NCBI RefSeq assembly: GCF_022836495.1
Contig: NZ_BQXM01000027.1
Coordinates: 1-64,000, forward strand
Source: Desulforhabdus sp. TSK
GTDB taxonomy: Bacteria > Desulfobacterota > Syntrophobacteria > Syntrophobacterales > Syntrophobacteraceae
DNA length: 64,000 nt
Direction of reading: 5' to 3'
Part shown: positions 14,568 through 23,515 of the stretch, in pieces
How the letters are laid out: the number at the start of each line of letters is the position of its first letter
Numbering within the stretch: position 1 is the stretch's first letter
Made by a program: the position numbers and the translations under genes
Notes under the pieces: model-generated
Databases searched by the model: none
Told to the model about the DNA's origin: nothing
What the model saw: only the letters and a program-made list of their open reading frames with translations

Positions 14568-16796
14568 ATGAAAGCACTGGTGTTTCATATCGAAGGCATG
14601 GACTGCATCAATGAGGTGCTCGTCCTCAAGCAGGTTTTGGGGTCACTGGTGGGCGGTGAGCTGAATCTCGCATTTGATGCGCTTAAGGGGAAGATGACGG
14701 TTTCCCTGCCCGATGAGAACACGCTTACGGTTGAAGATATTCAGAAGGTGGTAGCCAAGACCGGCATGCGAGCAGTTCCCTGGGCAGACCCATGCGTAGG
14801 CGGTACGTGTAAGACGGAAGAGGGACTCTGGCAACGTCGTCAACGTTTACTCCTGTGCCTGACGAGCGGGCTTCTCATGGCTGCCGGTTTTGTGCTTCAC
14901 TCATTTCGTGAGGGGAGCCTTAGCCGGGTGATGTTCGAAAAGGACAGCGGAGGCCACATCCTCCCCGTGGAGGTAATCATTCTCTATGTAGGGGCAATTG
15001 TCACAGGCGGCTGGCTCATCTTTCCCAAGGCTTTTGATGCGGCCCGCAGGCTGCGACCGGACATGAATTTTCTCATGACGATCGCCGTCATTGGAGCCAT
15101 GTGGATCGGCGAATGGCTCGAAGCTTCCGCTGTGGCATTTCTCTTTTCCCTCGCCCTGTTCCTGGAATCCTGGAGTGTCGGACAAGCGCGCCAGGCCATC
15201 TCCCGTCTGATGGATCTCTCTCCTCTCACGGCTCGTTTTTTCTCTCCAGGCGATGGCGTCCTTCAAGAAAGACCCGTTGAGGATGTTCCCGTGGGAGCCA
15301 CGGTGCTGGTGCGCCCCGGTGAGAAGATTCCTTTGGATGGGAGGATCACGAAGGGTGAAACTTCCATCAACCAGGCCCCAATCACGGGAGAATCCACACC
15401 GGTCTTCAAGAAGCACGATGATGAAGTCTTTGCCGGAACCATCAATGGTGATGGAGCCATAGAATTCCGGTCCACCAAGGCTGCCTCGGACACCACTTTG
15501 GCGCGCATCATCCACATGGTGGAAGAAGCTCAGTCCAGACGCGCACCAACAGAACAGTGGGTGGAAAAGTTCGCCCGCATCTACACTCCGGCCATGATGG
15601 CCCTTGCTATCTCCATCGCGCTGGCTCCACCCCTAATCTTTGGAGCGGGATGGGAAAAATGGCTCTATGAGGGGTTGGTCATTTTGGTTATCGCCTGCCC
15701 TTGCGCTCTGGCCATTTCCACTCCGGTAAGTATTGTGGCAGGGCTCACTTCCGCCGCTCGGAATGGGGTCCTCATCAAGGGAGGCGCTTACCTGGAGGCC
15801 CCCGCCCATCTCAAGGGAATCGCGTTTGACAAGACCGGCACATTGACACGTGGCGAACCATCCGTGGAGCGCATTGTCTCGCTGAACGGCCATACCGAAG
15901 CGGAGCTCCTGGGGTATGCCGCCGCCCTCGAAGCCCACAGCACGCACCCTCTGGCGCACGCCGTTCTCCATCGAGTGGAGGTTCAGGGGATCAGCCCCCC
16001 CTCGGCTGAAAATTTCACATCCTTCCCCGGACTGGGAGCCCAGGCGACCATTGAAAACCGCTCCTACTGGATCGGTAGCCATCGCATGCTGGAGCAAGCT
16101 CAGGAAGAGTCCCCTCAACTCCATGGGATCGCCACTGAAATGGAAAATGCCGGGCACTCCCTGATTTTCCTCTGGTGTGAAGATCATGTGTGCGGACTGC
16201 TCGGAGTTGGGGACAAACTTCGTCCCGAAGCGAGGGAATCCTTGCGCAGACTCAAAGAGCTCGGCCTGAAAAAGACCGTCATGCTCACCGGGGATAACGA
16301 GCAAACGGCCAGATCCGTGGCCGAGTCCGTTGGCGTGGATGAATACCAGGCGGGACTGCTACCGGAGGACAAGGTGAGAAGTATCTCCCGGTTGAAGGAT
16401 GAGCTCGGACAAGTAGCCATCGTGGGGGATGGAGTCAACGATGCGCCGGCCATGGCGGAGGCTGGCCTGGGCATCGCCATGGGAGCCATCGGTTCGGATG
16501 CCGCCATCGAAACGGCCGATATTGCGCTCATGTCCGATGACCTGGCTAAAATCCCATGGCTCATTGAGCATTCGCGCAAGGTGCTGCGTATCATTCAACA
16601 AAACATCATTTTCGCGCTGGGCCTCAAAGCGTTGTTCATTTTGCTAGCCCTGAGCGGCAAGGCAAATCTCTGGTCCGCCATTGCCGCCGATATGGGAGCT
16701 TCCCTGCTGGTGATCTTCAATGCCCTCAGATTGCTGCATTCGAAGCATGATCCGAAAGGACCTGTTGAGAACCAGGGATTGAGCTCAAGGGGTTAG
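14568..16796 (+). CDS. zntA: P1B-type heavy-metal ATPase (Zn/Cd/Pb exporter type)
   Basis: 742 residues from ATG 14568. The N-terminal HMA-like domain carries G-M-D-C-I-N-E (Cys13, with Glu replacing the second Cys), followed by a separate C-V-G-G-T-C pair (76, 81). Six to eight membrane helices; T-G-E-S (273-276), ion-site C-P-C (377-379) followed by A-L-A-I-S-T-P, phosphorylation motif D-K-T-G-T-L-T (Asp421), an S-T-H-P-L-A nucleotide-domain motif, and G-D-G-V-N-D-A-P-A. Lys in the seventh helix (G-L-K-A-L-F) and A-D-M-G-A-S in the last helix are the P1B-2 signature, which points to Zn2+/Cd2+/Pb2+ export from cytoplasm to periplasm. Kinase gene 16850 follows after 53 bases and may be co-transcribed. 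Confidence 0.92.
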   Translation: MKALVFHIEGMDCINEVLVLKQVLGSLVGGELNLAFDALKGKMTVSLPDENTLTVEDIQKVVAKTGMRAVPWADPCVGGTCKTEEGLWQRRQRLLLCLTSGLLMAAGFVLHSFREGSLSRVMFEKDSGGHILPVEVIILYVGAIVTGGWLIFPKAFDAARRLRPDMNFLMTIAVIGAMWIGEWLEASAVAFLFSLALFLESWSVGQARQAISRLMDLSPLTARFFSPGDGVLQERPVEDVPVGATVLVRPGEKIPLDGRITKGETSINQAPITGESTPVFKKHDDEVFAGTINGDGAIEFRSTKAASDTTLARIIHMVEEAQSRRAPTEQWVEKFARIYTPAMMALAISIALAPPLIFGAGWEKWLYEGLVILVIACPCALAISTPVSIVAGLTSAARNGVLIKGGAYLEAPAHLKGIAFDKTGTLTRGEPSVERIVSLNGHTEAELLGYAAALEAHSTHPLAHAVLHRVEVQGISPPSAENFTSFPGLGAQATIENRSYWIGSHRMLEQAQEESPQLHGIATEMENAGHSLIFLWCEDHVCGLLGVGDKLRPEARESLRRLKELGLKKTVMLTGDNEQTARSVAESVGVDEYQAGLLPEDKVRSISRLKDELGQVAIVGDGVNDAPAMAEAGLGIAMGAIGSDAAIETADIALMSDDLAKIPWLIEHSRKVLRIIQQNIIFALGLKALFILLALSGKANLWSAIAADMGASLLVIFNALRLLHSKHDPKGPVENQGLSSRG

Positions 16797-16849
16797 AATT
16801 CAAACAGGCTGACTATCATAGAAGAAAACGAGAGGGAGCTTCGAAAACG

Positions 16850-18781
16850 ATGGACGAACAATCGCCTGGAACATTCGAGACCGGAACGGTGCTGGACAGC
16901 AAATGGGTCATTCTCGGCTTCATAGGTCGTGGGGGAATGGGAGAAGTCTACCGGGCGCATCAACTCAATTTGAATCGAGATGTCGCCATCAAGGTTATCT
17001 CCCAGAAATGGCTTCAGGAGCTCGATGAGGACGAATATGAATCCGGCGCATGCCTGGAGCGCTTTCACCGGGAAGTGGAGGTTATGGCGCAGGTTCGCCA
17101 TCCCAATGTGCTCCAGATTTTCGACTATGGTACCGCCCCGGTGCGGAGGGGCGATCAGGACTTGATGGTCGAATACATCGTCATGGAGTACGTCCCCGGC
17201 GGCACACTTCGAAGCACCATGTCCGCTGAGGGCTTTTATCCTGATGAGACTCGAACCCTCGAATGGCTTTCCCGCTACTTCCTCCCCGTACTGGAGGGAG
17301 TGGAGGCGATGCACGCTCAGGGCATCGTGCATCGGGACCTCAAACCGGAAAACGTTCTCCTCGACAACCATGTTCCCAAGCTCGCTGATTTCGGCCTGGC
17401 CCGTTCCTGCCGTCTGACCCCGGTCACCCAGTCCATGGACATCAAAGGGACTCCGCCTTACATGTCCCCCGAGCACTTCATGGATCTCAAGCGAACCGAT
17501 GAGCGGGCGGATGTCTATTCTCTGGGAAAAATCCTCTACGAAGCCATCGCAGGAAAACTGACTTCGGATCACATCCCCTTCAAGCAGGCACGTCTGCAGA
17601 CCAGCGAGAGCTCACTTTTCAAGCGATTGGACGAGATCATTCAGGAAGCCACTCATGAAATCCGCAGCCAGCGGCTGCCATCTACACAGGCTTTCAGACA
17701 GGCCTTGCAGGAGGTGTCGAGAACGAACGACGCCAACAGCGCGCCTCTGAGCCGGATTTCGGGCAAGAGATACCCGCGCTGGAGGGCATCTGCCTTATCT
17801 TGGTTGGTAATGCTCTCCCTGATTATCGTTATCGGGCTCGGATTTTTCCTTTTCCACGAAAAACCTCACGTTTTCAACTCATCCATTCGGTCTCCCTCAC
17901 ACAATGCTGTCTCGGAACAGGCAGCCAAAGGGAAAACTATTAGCCCATCGCCGGCCACCTCCTCAGCAGGAAACCCTCCCCTCTCCAAGCTGAGTGGCGA
18001 GGATGAAGACGTCATGCACCTCATTCCGGGCGGGACCGTTACTCTCTCCGAGTCTTTCGGGCCGGTTGGCGGGAAGACCATTCAAGTGGAGGCTTTCTAC
18101 CTGGACGAAACTCCCGTGACCGTTCATCAGTATGTGGATTTTCTGAACAAAGTTCTGGCGAAAATCAAAGTAGAAAAGGGCGTGGTGCGCGGAGACGGGG
18201 AGATCTGGCTTTTGCTGGGAGAGGTCCGAAAAGGTTATGAACCGATCATCTTCGAGGGTGGAGAATTCCATGTGCGGTTTGCTCAGCATGCGTCCAACCC
18301 CGTGCTTCGCGTGACGGCTTACGGAGCCCTGGCGTATGTGCAGTTCTATGGTAAACGTCTGATCACCGAGACGGAATGGTTCTACGCCGTGACAACGGGA
18401 CGGGAATCGCGGGAGCAATCCTCCGGAACCGGCGCGATGCCGCCGGGCTCCACGGCAGGGACTATAAACGAAGGCAACCTGAGGGACACTGCTCCAGCTC
18501 CTGCCGTTTCTTCCCCTGCGTCTTCCATTCCATCCCCCGTAAGTCTTGCACCACCGAATGCTTACGGCATCAGGGGCTTGAACGGTACTATTGGCGAATG
18601 GGGACGGCGAATATCTCCAACAGCGTCGAACGCCTCAAAAGTGGATGGAGATTTCGTGGTCCTGGGAGGCCCTCTGAATCGACAGGATCAGCGAGAGCCT
18701 GTTGCACCGTCTCTGCAGCGCTATCCTTGGGAAGCCTTTGATGAGGTGGGATTTCGTTGTGCCCGAAGTGTCTCGCCCTGA
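16850..18781 (+). CDS. Second transmembrane Ser/Thr kinase with FGE/sulfatase-like domain
   Basis: 643 residues; paralogue of the kinase at 3257, sharing nearly the whole kinase domain. Motifs: G-R-G-G-M-G-E-V-Y, A-I-K-V, V-H-R-D-L-K-P-E-N, D-F-G, G-T-P-P-Y-M-S-P-E-H. A membrane helix near residues 315-337 (L-S-W-L-V-M-L-S-L-I-I-V-I-G-L-G) is followed by a Ser/Pro linker and an FGE-like domain (L-I-P-G-G, D-E-T-P-V-T-V-H-Q-Y, G-I-R-G-L-N-G-T-I-G-E-W, E-V-G-F-R-C). A second low-complexity Ala/Pro/Ser stretch interrupts that domain, absent from the paralogue. As in the paralogue, the catalytic Cys pair of real FGE is not apparent. Lies 53 bases after the metal ATPase and 96 bases before a PP2C phosphatase, suggesting a phospho-signalling unit linked to metal stress. 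Confidence 0.9.
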   Translation: MDEQSPGTFETGTVLDSKWVILGFIGRGGMGEVYRAHQLNLNRDVAIKVISQKWLQELDEDEYESGACLERFHREVEVMAQVRHPNVLQIFDYGTAPVRRGDQDLMVEYIVMEYVPGGTLRSTMSAEGFYPDETRTLEWLSRYFLPVLEGVEAMHAQGIVHRDLKPENVLLDNHVPKLADFGLARSCRLTPVTQSMDIKGTPPYMSPEHFMDLKRTDERADVYSLGKILYEAIAGKLTSDHIPFKQARLQTSESSLFKRLDEIIQEATHEIRSQRLPSTQAFRQALQEVSRTNDANSAPLSRISGKRYPRWRASALSWLVMLSLIIVIGLGFFLFHEKPHVFNSSIRSPSHNAVSEQAAKGKTISPSPATSSAGNPPLSKLSGEDEDVMHLIPGGTVTLSESFGPVGGKTIQVEAFYLDETPVTVHQYVDFLNKVLAKIKVEKGVVRGDGEIWLLLGEVRKGYEPIIFEGGEFHVRFAQHASNPVLRVTAYGALAYVQFYGKRLITETEWFYAVTTGRESREQSSGTGAMPPGSTAGTINEGNLRDTAPAPAVSSPASSIPSPVSLAPPNAYGIRGLNGTIGEWGRRISPTASNASKVDGDFVVLGGPLNRQDQREPVAPSLQRYPWEAFDEVGFRCARSVSP

Positions 18782-18877
18782 GACCCGAAGGGCCTTTTCG
18801 GCCATCTGATGCGGGGATGCCGGCAGGCATCACACCATATTCGGCAGATACATCACTGTGATAAAAGGGATGATCGC

Positions 18878-19585
18878 ATGAAGATCTTTTCCGCCACTCA
18901 TCGCGGGCTTGTCCGAAAGATCAACGAAGATCGTTTTTTGGCTAAGGAATACGCGGACGGCGTCGCTCTTCTCGCCGTTGCCGACGGATTGGGCGGGCAT
19001 GAGGGAGGAGAACGCGCCGCACAGATGGCTATATCGACAATGGAGAACTTGGATACCCATTCACCGGATATCGAGCGCGATCTCGTACAATTGGTCCGTA
19101 CCGCCAATCGGGACATCTCGGAAGCGTCGGCCCGGAACCCCACTCTCAAGAAAATGGGAACGACGCTGACGGCTGCCTTGGTCCGAGACGGGGCGGCCCA
19201 TTGGGTTCACGTGGGCGACAGCAGGCTCTATCTTTTTCGCGAGGAGATTTTGCTACAGATCACGGAAGATCACACCCCTCTCGGCATTCTCGTACGCGGA
19301 GGTGAGATCACCAAGGAGGAAGCCCGAAGGCATCCACTGCACAATCTGCTGATAAGTTGCCTCGGCCGCGAGAAATACGAAGTGGATTCCGGAACACTGA
19401 AGCTCGGAACCGCAGACCTGCTCCTGTTCACCACGGACGGTCTGCATGACGGAATCCCTGAAGAGAAGTTCATATCCCTGCTCAAGGCCAACGTTTCGCT
19501 CGAGGCAAAGCTGGATGATTTGGTCGAAGCGGCCCTGACAGCCGGCGGCCGCGACAACATCACGGTGGTTGCCGTCGAGATTTGA
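18878..19585 (+). CDS. PP2C-family Ser/Thr protein phosphatase (Stp1/PrpC type)
   Basis: 235 residues. Motifs in order: N-E-D-R-F (first metal Asp), V-A-D-G-L-G-G-H-E-G-G-E-R-A-A, M-G-T-T-L-T-A, V-G-D-S-R-L-Y-L-F-R, T-T-D-G-L-H-D and G-R-D-N-I-T-V-V, the complete metal-binding set of a PPM phosphatase. It should dephosphorylate Ser/Thr targets of the kinase encoded 96 bases upstream, in the cytoplasm. Start at 18878 chosen from AAAGGGA 7 bases upstream; the frame extends further upstream but without a ribosome-binding site. Likely co-transcribed with the kinase. Confidence 0.93.
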   Translation: MKIFSATHRGLVRKINEDRFLAKEYADGVALLAVADGLGGHEGGERAAQMAISTMENLDTHSPDIERDLVQLVRTANRDISEASARNPTLKKMGTTLTAALVRDGAAHWVHVGDSRLYLFREEILLQITEDHTPLGILVRGGEITKEEARRHPLHNLLISCLGREKYEVDSGTLKLGTADLLLFTTDGLHDGIPEEKFISLLKANVSLEAKLDDLVEAALTAGGRDNITVVAVEI

Positions 19586-20010
19586 AGCCCGGCACAATTG
19601 TCCTGCAGCGTCTCATGTCCCGCGTTTCTCTTCAAAACGATTCAAACCTCCTACGTCCCTTACCCGGCAATCCCGCAGGACTTCGACGTATTCGCACAGC
19701 CGGACAATTTTATAGATCCATCAAAATCTGGAAGATCCCCGGAATGCTCACGCTCGATGATGAGAGCGTTGAGGAAGAGGAATTGAAAGCCCTTTTCAAA
19801 GCATTGCAAGCTTCTTTCAGTCGAAAGGCCCATGGGCTGGAGTTCAGAGTGGGAATCAATGTAAACAGAAAACACAAGGGCTTGCATTTTCATGTTGTTA
19901 CGTCTGTTAGAGCATTCAAGTAATCCTCTGGCACGGGAGTTGCTTTCTCCTTTTGTCGAGGCATCGGCCTCGCATGGAAACCATGAATTCAAACTTTGGA
20001 GGCACACAAA
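19586..20010. other. Intergenic region with sigma-54 promoter
   Basis: 425 bases. A 113-codon frame (19582-19923) starting at TTG has no recognisable domain and no ribosome-binding site, so I do not call it. The only strong signal is the promoter at 19928-19944. No TGGATA dyad is visible upstream of it. Confidence 0.45.
19928..19944 (+). promoter_or_regulatory. Sigma-54 promoter, perfect consensus
   Basis: CTGGCACGGGAGTTGCT matches YTGGCACGRNNNTTGCW at every fixed position. The start codon of the small exported protein is about 67 bases downstream. Confidence 0.85.
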
Positions 20011-20184
20011 ATGTTCAAAAAAATTTTGGCAATGGCCGTGCTGGCCATCACATTGGCAGTTTCCACCGCTCCTCTGTGGGCGGCAACATCCAGCGCTGAC
20101 AGCTACACTACGGAATACCGTCGTGGAAGTACGGGCGGGCACGGTGGTGGGCACAGTGGTGGGCATCGTGGTGGACACTTCTAA
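20011..20184 (+). CDS. Small exported protein with Gly/His-rich tail
   Basis: 57 residues from ATG 20011, preceded by GGAGG at 9 bases; an in-frame ATG at 19996 overlaps that ribosome-binding site and is rejected. Signal peptide (MFKKILAMAVLAITLAVSTA, cleavage near A-L-W-A). The mature part is about 30 residues and ends in a tandem Gly-Gly-His pattern (G-G-H-G-G-G-H-S-G-G-H-R-G-G-H-F), typical of Ni2+/Zn2+/Cu2+ binding tails. It is placed behind a perfect sigma-54 promoter. A periplasmic metal-binding peptide is inferred; no family recognised. Confidence 0.75.
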   Translation: MFKKILAMAVLAITLAVSTAPLWAATSSADSYTTEYRRGSTGGHGGGHSGGHRGGHF

Positions 20185-20240
20185 TCCGTTGATTCGTTTT
20201 ACACTGTATCATTGAGCTATTAGGGTTATTGACCTCAGCT

Positions 20241-20272
20241 CCTTGCCGGCGGCTTGCAAGCCGCCGGCAAGG
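20241..20272. repeat. Perfect 32-bp palindrome
   Basis: 16-base arms without loop: left arm ccttgccggcggcttg (20241-20256), right arm its exact reverse complement. It lies 57 bases after the small exported protein gene. It can act as a strong GC-rich terminator or mRNA-stabilising hairpin, but no T run follows. It could also be a mobile palindromic element of REP type. Confidence 0.6.
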
Positions 20273-20416
20273 ACATGGAGAGGCGGGGCCGGAGGACAAA
20301 TTCAATCTAGCATTTGATCCGTTTTGTCCGGCTACAACTTGGTGCATCCCCCTTGTGCTCTCTTGGAATGAGGGGATTTGAGCATAGTTGAACCTATTCG
20401 CGGTAGGAGAAAGAAC

Positions 20417-20893
20417 ATGCAACACAAAGGGAAACGGCTTGCTGCCACAATGCTCGCTTCCGCCCTCATCTTCGGCACCACCACCTTGGTGTTTGCTCAG
20501 AGCAATGGAGGGTATGGAGGAAGCCAATTCGGAGACTATGCCGGCGAGCCCGGCAGGGGTTACGGAAGTAGTCACATGGGCGACGTGAGTGATAATGCGA
20601 GCTCGGGCGGACATAGGGGCAGCACCAGCAATGAGGGAAACAGGGACAGCCACGCAAGCAGTTCGAGCAGCCACATGAGCAGTATCGGCAGCCCAGGCGC
20701 CCATGCAGGAGATAAGGGCAACACGGGCAGCAAGGGAAGCGGCCACAGCTCCGGAATGAGCGGCAGTGGTGGCGGTCATGGTGGCAGTTCCGGCGGTCAT
20801 GGTGGTGGAGATGGTGGCAGTTCCGGCGGCGGTGGCGGCCATGGTGGGGGAGATGGCGGCGGCTCCGGCGGTGGGGGCGGTGGTCATCGATAG
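20417..20893 (+). CDS. Exported Gly/Ser/His low-complexity protein
   Basis: 158 residues from ATG 20417 (TAGGAGAAAGAAC upstream). Signal peptide with cleavage near V-F-A-Q. The mature chain is low complexity: a Gly/Ser/His-rich middle and a C-terminal repeat region of G-G-H-G-G and G-G-D-G-G-S-S-G-G-G units ending G-G-G-G-H-R. There are no cysteines in the mature part. It shares the Gly-Gly-His theme with the small protein 230 bases upstream and may be co-expressed with it. Such chains are usually disordered and metal-binding or envelope-associated; the function is unknown. The highly repetitive sequence makes database matches unreliable. Confidence 0.72.
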   Translation: MQHKGKRLAATMLASALIFGTTTLVFAQSNGGYGGSQFGDYAGEPGRGYGSSHMGDVSDNASSGGHRGSTSNEGNRDSHASSSSSHMSSIGSPGAHAGDKGNTGSKGSGHSSGMSGSGGGHGGSSGGHGGGDGGSSGGGGGHGGGDGGGSGGGGGGHR

Positions 20894-20953
20894 CAGAGTC
20901 AGGATGAGAGCCTTCAACTGAGTCTTTGTCTCACTTCGCCTCAGATCTGATTG

Positions 20954-21101
20954 ATACTCGTTAAGGATAGGAATCTGCGTTCTGTAGGGTATGTTCTACG
21001 CACCAGTATCAGTCGGTGCGTAAACGCACCCTACCCGTGTACGGCGAATGTTGCCCCGTCCTGTGGTTCCACAAACGAAGCTTTTGATCCTTAACGAGTA
21101 T
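20954..21101. mobile_element. MITE-like element with 15-bp terminal inverted repeats
   Basis: atactcgttaaggat (20954-20968) and atccttaacgagtat (21087-21101) are perfect inverted repeats bounding 148 bases. Inside is a second nested inverted repeat family (GTAGGGT...ACGCACC versus GGTGCGTAAACGCACCCTAC at about 20984-21034). There is no coding capacity, so it is a non-autonomous element. No target-site duplication was identified. Confidence 0.6.
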
Positions 21102-21576
21102 AGTCTGCCCTATAGATCCGGTCCTCAGAGCCAGCTCTCAGTTGCTTAAGAGCTTTGCGAGTGTAAGCCAATAATCCAGACGGACCATCCCACCCGGCTT
21201 TCTTTTGGGAAAACAGCACGTCCGAAAAAAGAAATCTTCCATGCGTTCCTCCCAAATCATGTACGATTCATTGAAAATGCTTCGATACGGCGGTGCATCC
21301 ACCCTCTAATCAATAGAAATCTACCCTATACCAGTGCAATTCGACAGTCGCGCTAGATTTTCACCTACGCACCTTTCAGACTTCCGGCGACCTAAAAAGC
21401 AACAAATCCCTCCAGACTCTCCAGAAAGAACATACCAAAATTCCATTTTTTCAAAACCAATGCCTCCTTTAAAAGATCGTCTCGACTATTGAAGAAATGC
21501 AAAATGAAGGCTTCCATGAGCAGACGGCAGGATTTAACTTTATTTCAATGAAAAAAGGTTGCAAAAGGAGGATGTT
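21102..21576. other. Intergenic region
   Basis: About 475 bases, AT-rich near the end, with no supported gene and no correctly spaced sigma-54 promoter. It holds the ribosome-binding site AAAAGGAGG for the following gene at its end. Confidence 0.45.
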
Positions 21577-22059
21577 ATGAAAAATATAAAACAGAGAATT
21601 ATTGAACGGTTGCCCCTACTGATCGCAGTTGCCGCTGTCATTGTCGGGTCTGGCTGTGCAACAAATCGGTTGAATCTTGTCAAAGATGGGACAGTTTCCA
21701 TGGAAATTGTGCCTACGAGAAATGAATATATAACGAGGACATCCATTTACCAGGATAATGGGGAAGTGCTGATCACCGGAAATGTCGGCACCCATCGCCT
21801 TCCCGTATTTGCCAACGGGGGGCACGTCGATGGCGTGATCCTTGCCCCCGATGGATCGGTTATTAAAAAGTTCTCGGCCTCACATGCCGTTTTTAGAAGG
21901 AAAAACAGCTTCCAGCCTGCTTTTACAGTCCGCTTCCCGTTGGTTCTTCAACCCAAAACAGCGGTGCGTCTAGCGTACCATCATCCCGCCACTGTGGTAG
22001 CCAAGACATTTGATTGCGGCCAAAACGCCGCTGCGCCGCACTATAAAGCCGGGAGTTAA
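21577..22059 (+). CDS. Lipoprotein of unknown function
   Basis: 160 residues from ATG 21577 (AAAAGGAGG 5 bases upstream). A lipoprotein signal with lipobox V-G-S-G-C-A precedes a globular domain of about 125 residues that is mostly beta-rich (alternating hydrophobics such as V-L-I-T-G-N-V-G, then F-T-V-R-F-P-L-V-L), with one late cysteine (F-D-C-G). It could be an immunoglobulin-like or transthyretin-like periplasmic domain; I cannot name a family. It is convergent with the response regulator at 22154, so it has its own promoter in the AT-rich region upstream. Confidence 0.75.
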   Translation: MKNIKQRIIERLPLLIAVAAVIVGSGCATNRLNLVKDGTVSMEIVPTRNEYITRTSIYQDNGEVLITGNVGTHRLPVFANGGHVDGVILAPDGSVIKKFSASHAVFRRKNSFQPAFTVRFPLVLQPKTAVRLAYHHPATVVAKTFDCGQNAAAPHYKAGS

Positions 22060-22153
22060 CATGCGTTGGCGGCTTGCATAATACAGGGAGTGACAGCATT
22101 GGGGTTGCCGTCGACTTGTCCTCTCGGGGACTGGACCAGTAGTCCCCATTGAT

Positions 22154-23515
22154 TCAGCTTTCCAAATCGATGGGCAGTTGGTAATCATTGATTTTCTTGC
22201 GCAACGTGGGACGAGTGACCCCGAGGATCTTACAGGCCTCCCCATAGTTCCACTTTGTGTGACGCAAGACCTTACTGATGTGTTCCCGTTCCACATCCTC
22301 GAGACTCCTCAGGATATCGTCGGGCCTATTCTCGTCACTGGCTTTATCGGGACCACTGGAATGGAGGCATCCTTCATCGAGCTCCAAGACATCATTGGGC
22401 GAGAGGATGAGGCCCCGTCGCAGAACGTTTTGCAGCTCTCGTACATTTCCCGGCCAATCGTAAGCCTCCAAAGCTTTCAGATACGTGTTGGGTATCCGGC
22501 ACACTCGTTTGTGCATCTCCTGGTTCAACCGGTTTAAGAAATACTCGGTGAGAGGAACGATATCCTCTCTGCGTTCTCGTAACGGTGGAATACGAATGAT
22601 AAATACCTTCAATCGAAAATAGAGGTCCTCCCGAAATGTTTTCTCCTCCACCATTTTTCCCAAGTCCCTGTTGGTGGCGGCAATGACGCGGGCGTTGAAG
22701 GGAAGAGTCTTGACCCCTCCCACCCTCTGAAACTCCCTCTCTTGCAAGACCCGCAGCAACTTCGCCTGAAACTCCAAAGGCAGCTCTCCGATTTCGTCCA
22801 AAAAGACAGTCCCTTGGCCGGCGTATTCCAGTTTACCGATCTTGCGTTGCACCGCGCCCGTAAAGGCTCCCTTCTCATGGCCGAAAAGTTCGCTCTCCAA
22901 AAGATTTCCCACGATGGCTGCACAGTTGATGGCAATGAAAGGCTCCTCGGGTGTCGCTGCATGGTGAATTGTCCGGGCCACAAGCTCCTTGCCGGTGCCG
23001 GTTTCCCCTTCAATGAGGACACTGGTGGGAGTCTGGGATACCCGGACGATGGCTTTGATGATTTCCAGGGTTGCGGCGCTGCGACCGATGATCTGGTCAG
23101 GCTTGTGAGACTCTGAGATAACGTAGCTCAGTTTTGCAAGACGTTCCCGTTGCTTTCGCTGTACCACGATCTTTTCCAGGAGCAGATCCAGCGAATTCAA
23201 ATCGATGGGTTTATAAAGGTAGTCGGCTGCCCCTGCACCGATAGCTTTTAGGGTCGCTTCCGTGTCGTGAAAAGCAGTGATCATAATCACGTCGCCTTTG
23301 AGTCCCTCTTCCTTGGCTTTGGCGAGAACATCGGGACCGTCCAGGTCAGGGATCTGCACATCCAGCAGGATCATGTCGGGATCCTCCTTCTGCCAGATTT
23401 CCAGCCCCCGTCGTCCCGCATTGGACACCAGGACTTCATAGCCCTTGCCTCGAAAATAGAGTTCCAGCGTCCGTGCGAGAAACGGATCATCATCTACGAC
23501 CAAAATTTTTTTCAT
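22154..23515 (-). CDS. NtrC-family sigma-54-dependent response regulator
   Basis: 453 residues. Receiver 1-120 (D-D-D at 8-10, phosphoacceptor in [11 protein letters not shown] near 105). AAA+ activation domain about 140-370 with Walker A G-E-T-G-T-G-K-E, contact loop G-A-F-T-G-A and Walker B V-F-L-D-E-I-G. C-terminal Fis-type helix-turn-helix ([15 protein letters not shown]). The start codon overlaps the stop of the upstream sensor kinase by 4 bases, so the two form a translationally coupled pair. The czc operon on the opposite strand carries a sigma-54 promoter at 25875, which makes metal efflux its most likely target. Confidence 0.94.
   Translation of the reverse strand: MKKILVVDDDPFLARTLELYFRGKGYEVLVSNAGRRGLEIWQKEDPDMILLDVQIPDLDGPDVLAKAKEEGLKGDVIMITAFHDTEATLKAIGAGAADYLYKPIDLNSLDLLLEKIVVQRKQRERLAKLSYVISESHKPDQIIGRSAATLEIIKAIVRVSQTPTSVLIEGETGTGKELVARTIHHAATPEEPFIAINCAAIVGNLLESELFGHEKGAFTGAVQRKIGKLEYAGQGTVFLDEIGELPLEFQAKLLRVLQEREFQRVGGVKTLPFNARVIAATNRDLGKMVEEKTFREDLYFRLKVFIIRIPPLRERREDIVPLTEYFLNRLNQEMHKRVCRIPNTYLKALEAYDWPGNVRELQNVLRRGLILSPNDVLELDEGCLHSSGPDKASDENRPDDILRSLEDVEREHISKVLRHTKWNYGEACKILGVTRPTLRKKINDYQLPIDLES

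Noticed and set aside
19582-19923. 113-codon ORF starting with TTG after the PP2C gene
   Set aside because: No ribosome-binding site of its own and no domain; the promoter signal at 19928 points to the next gene instead.
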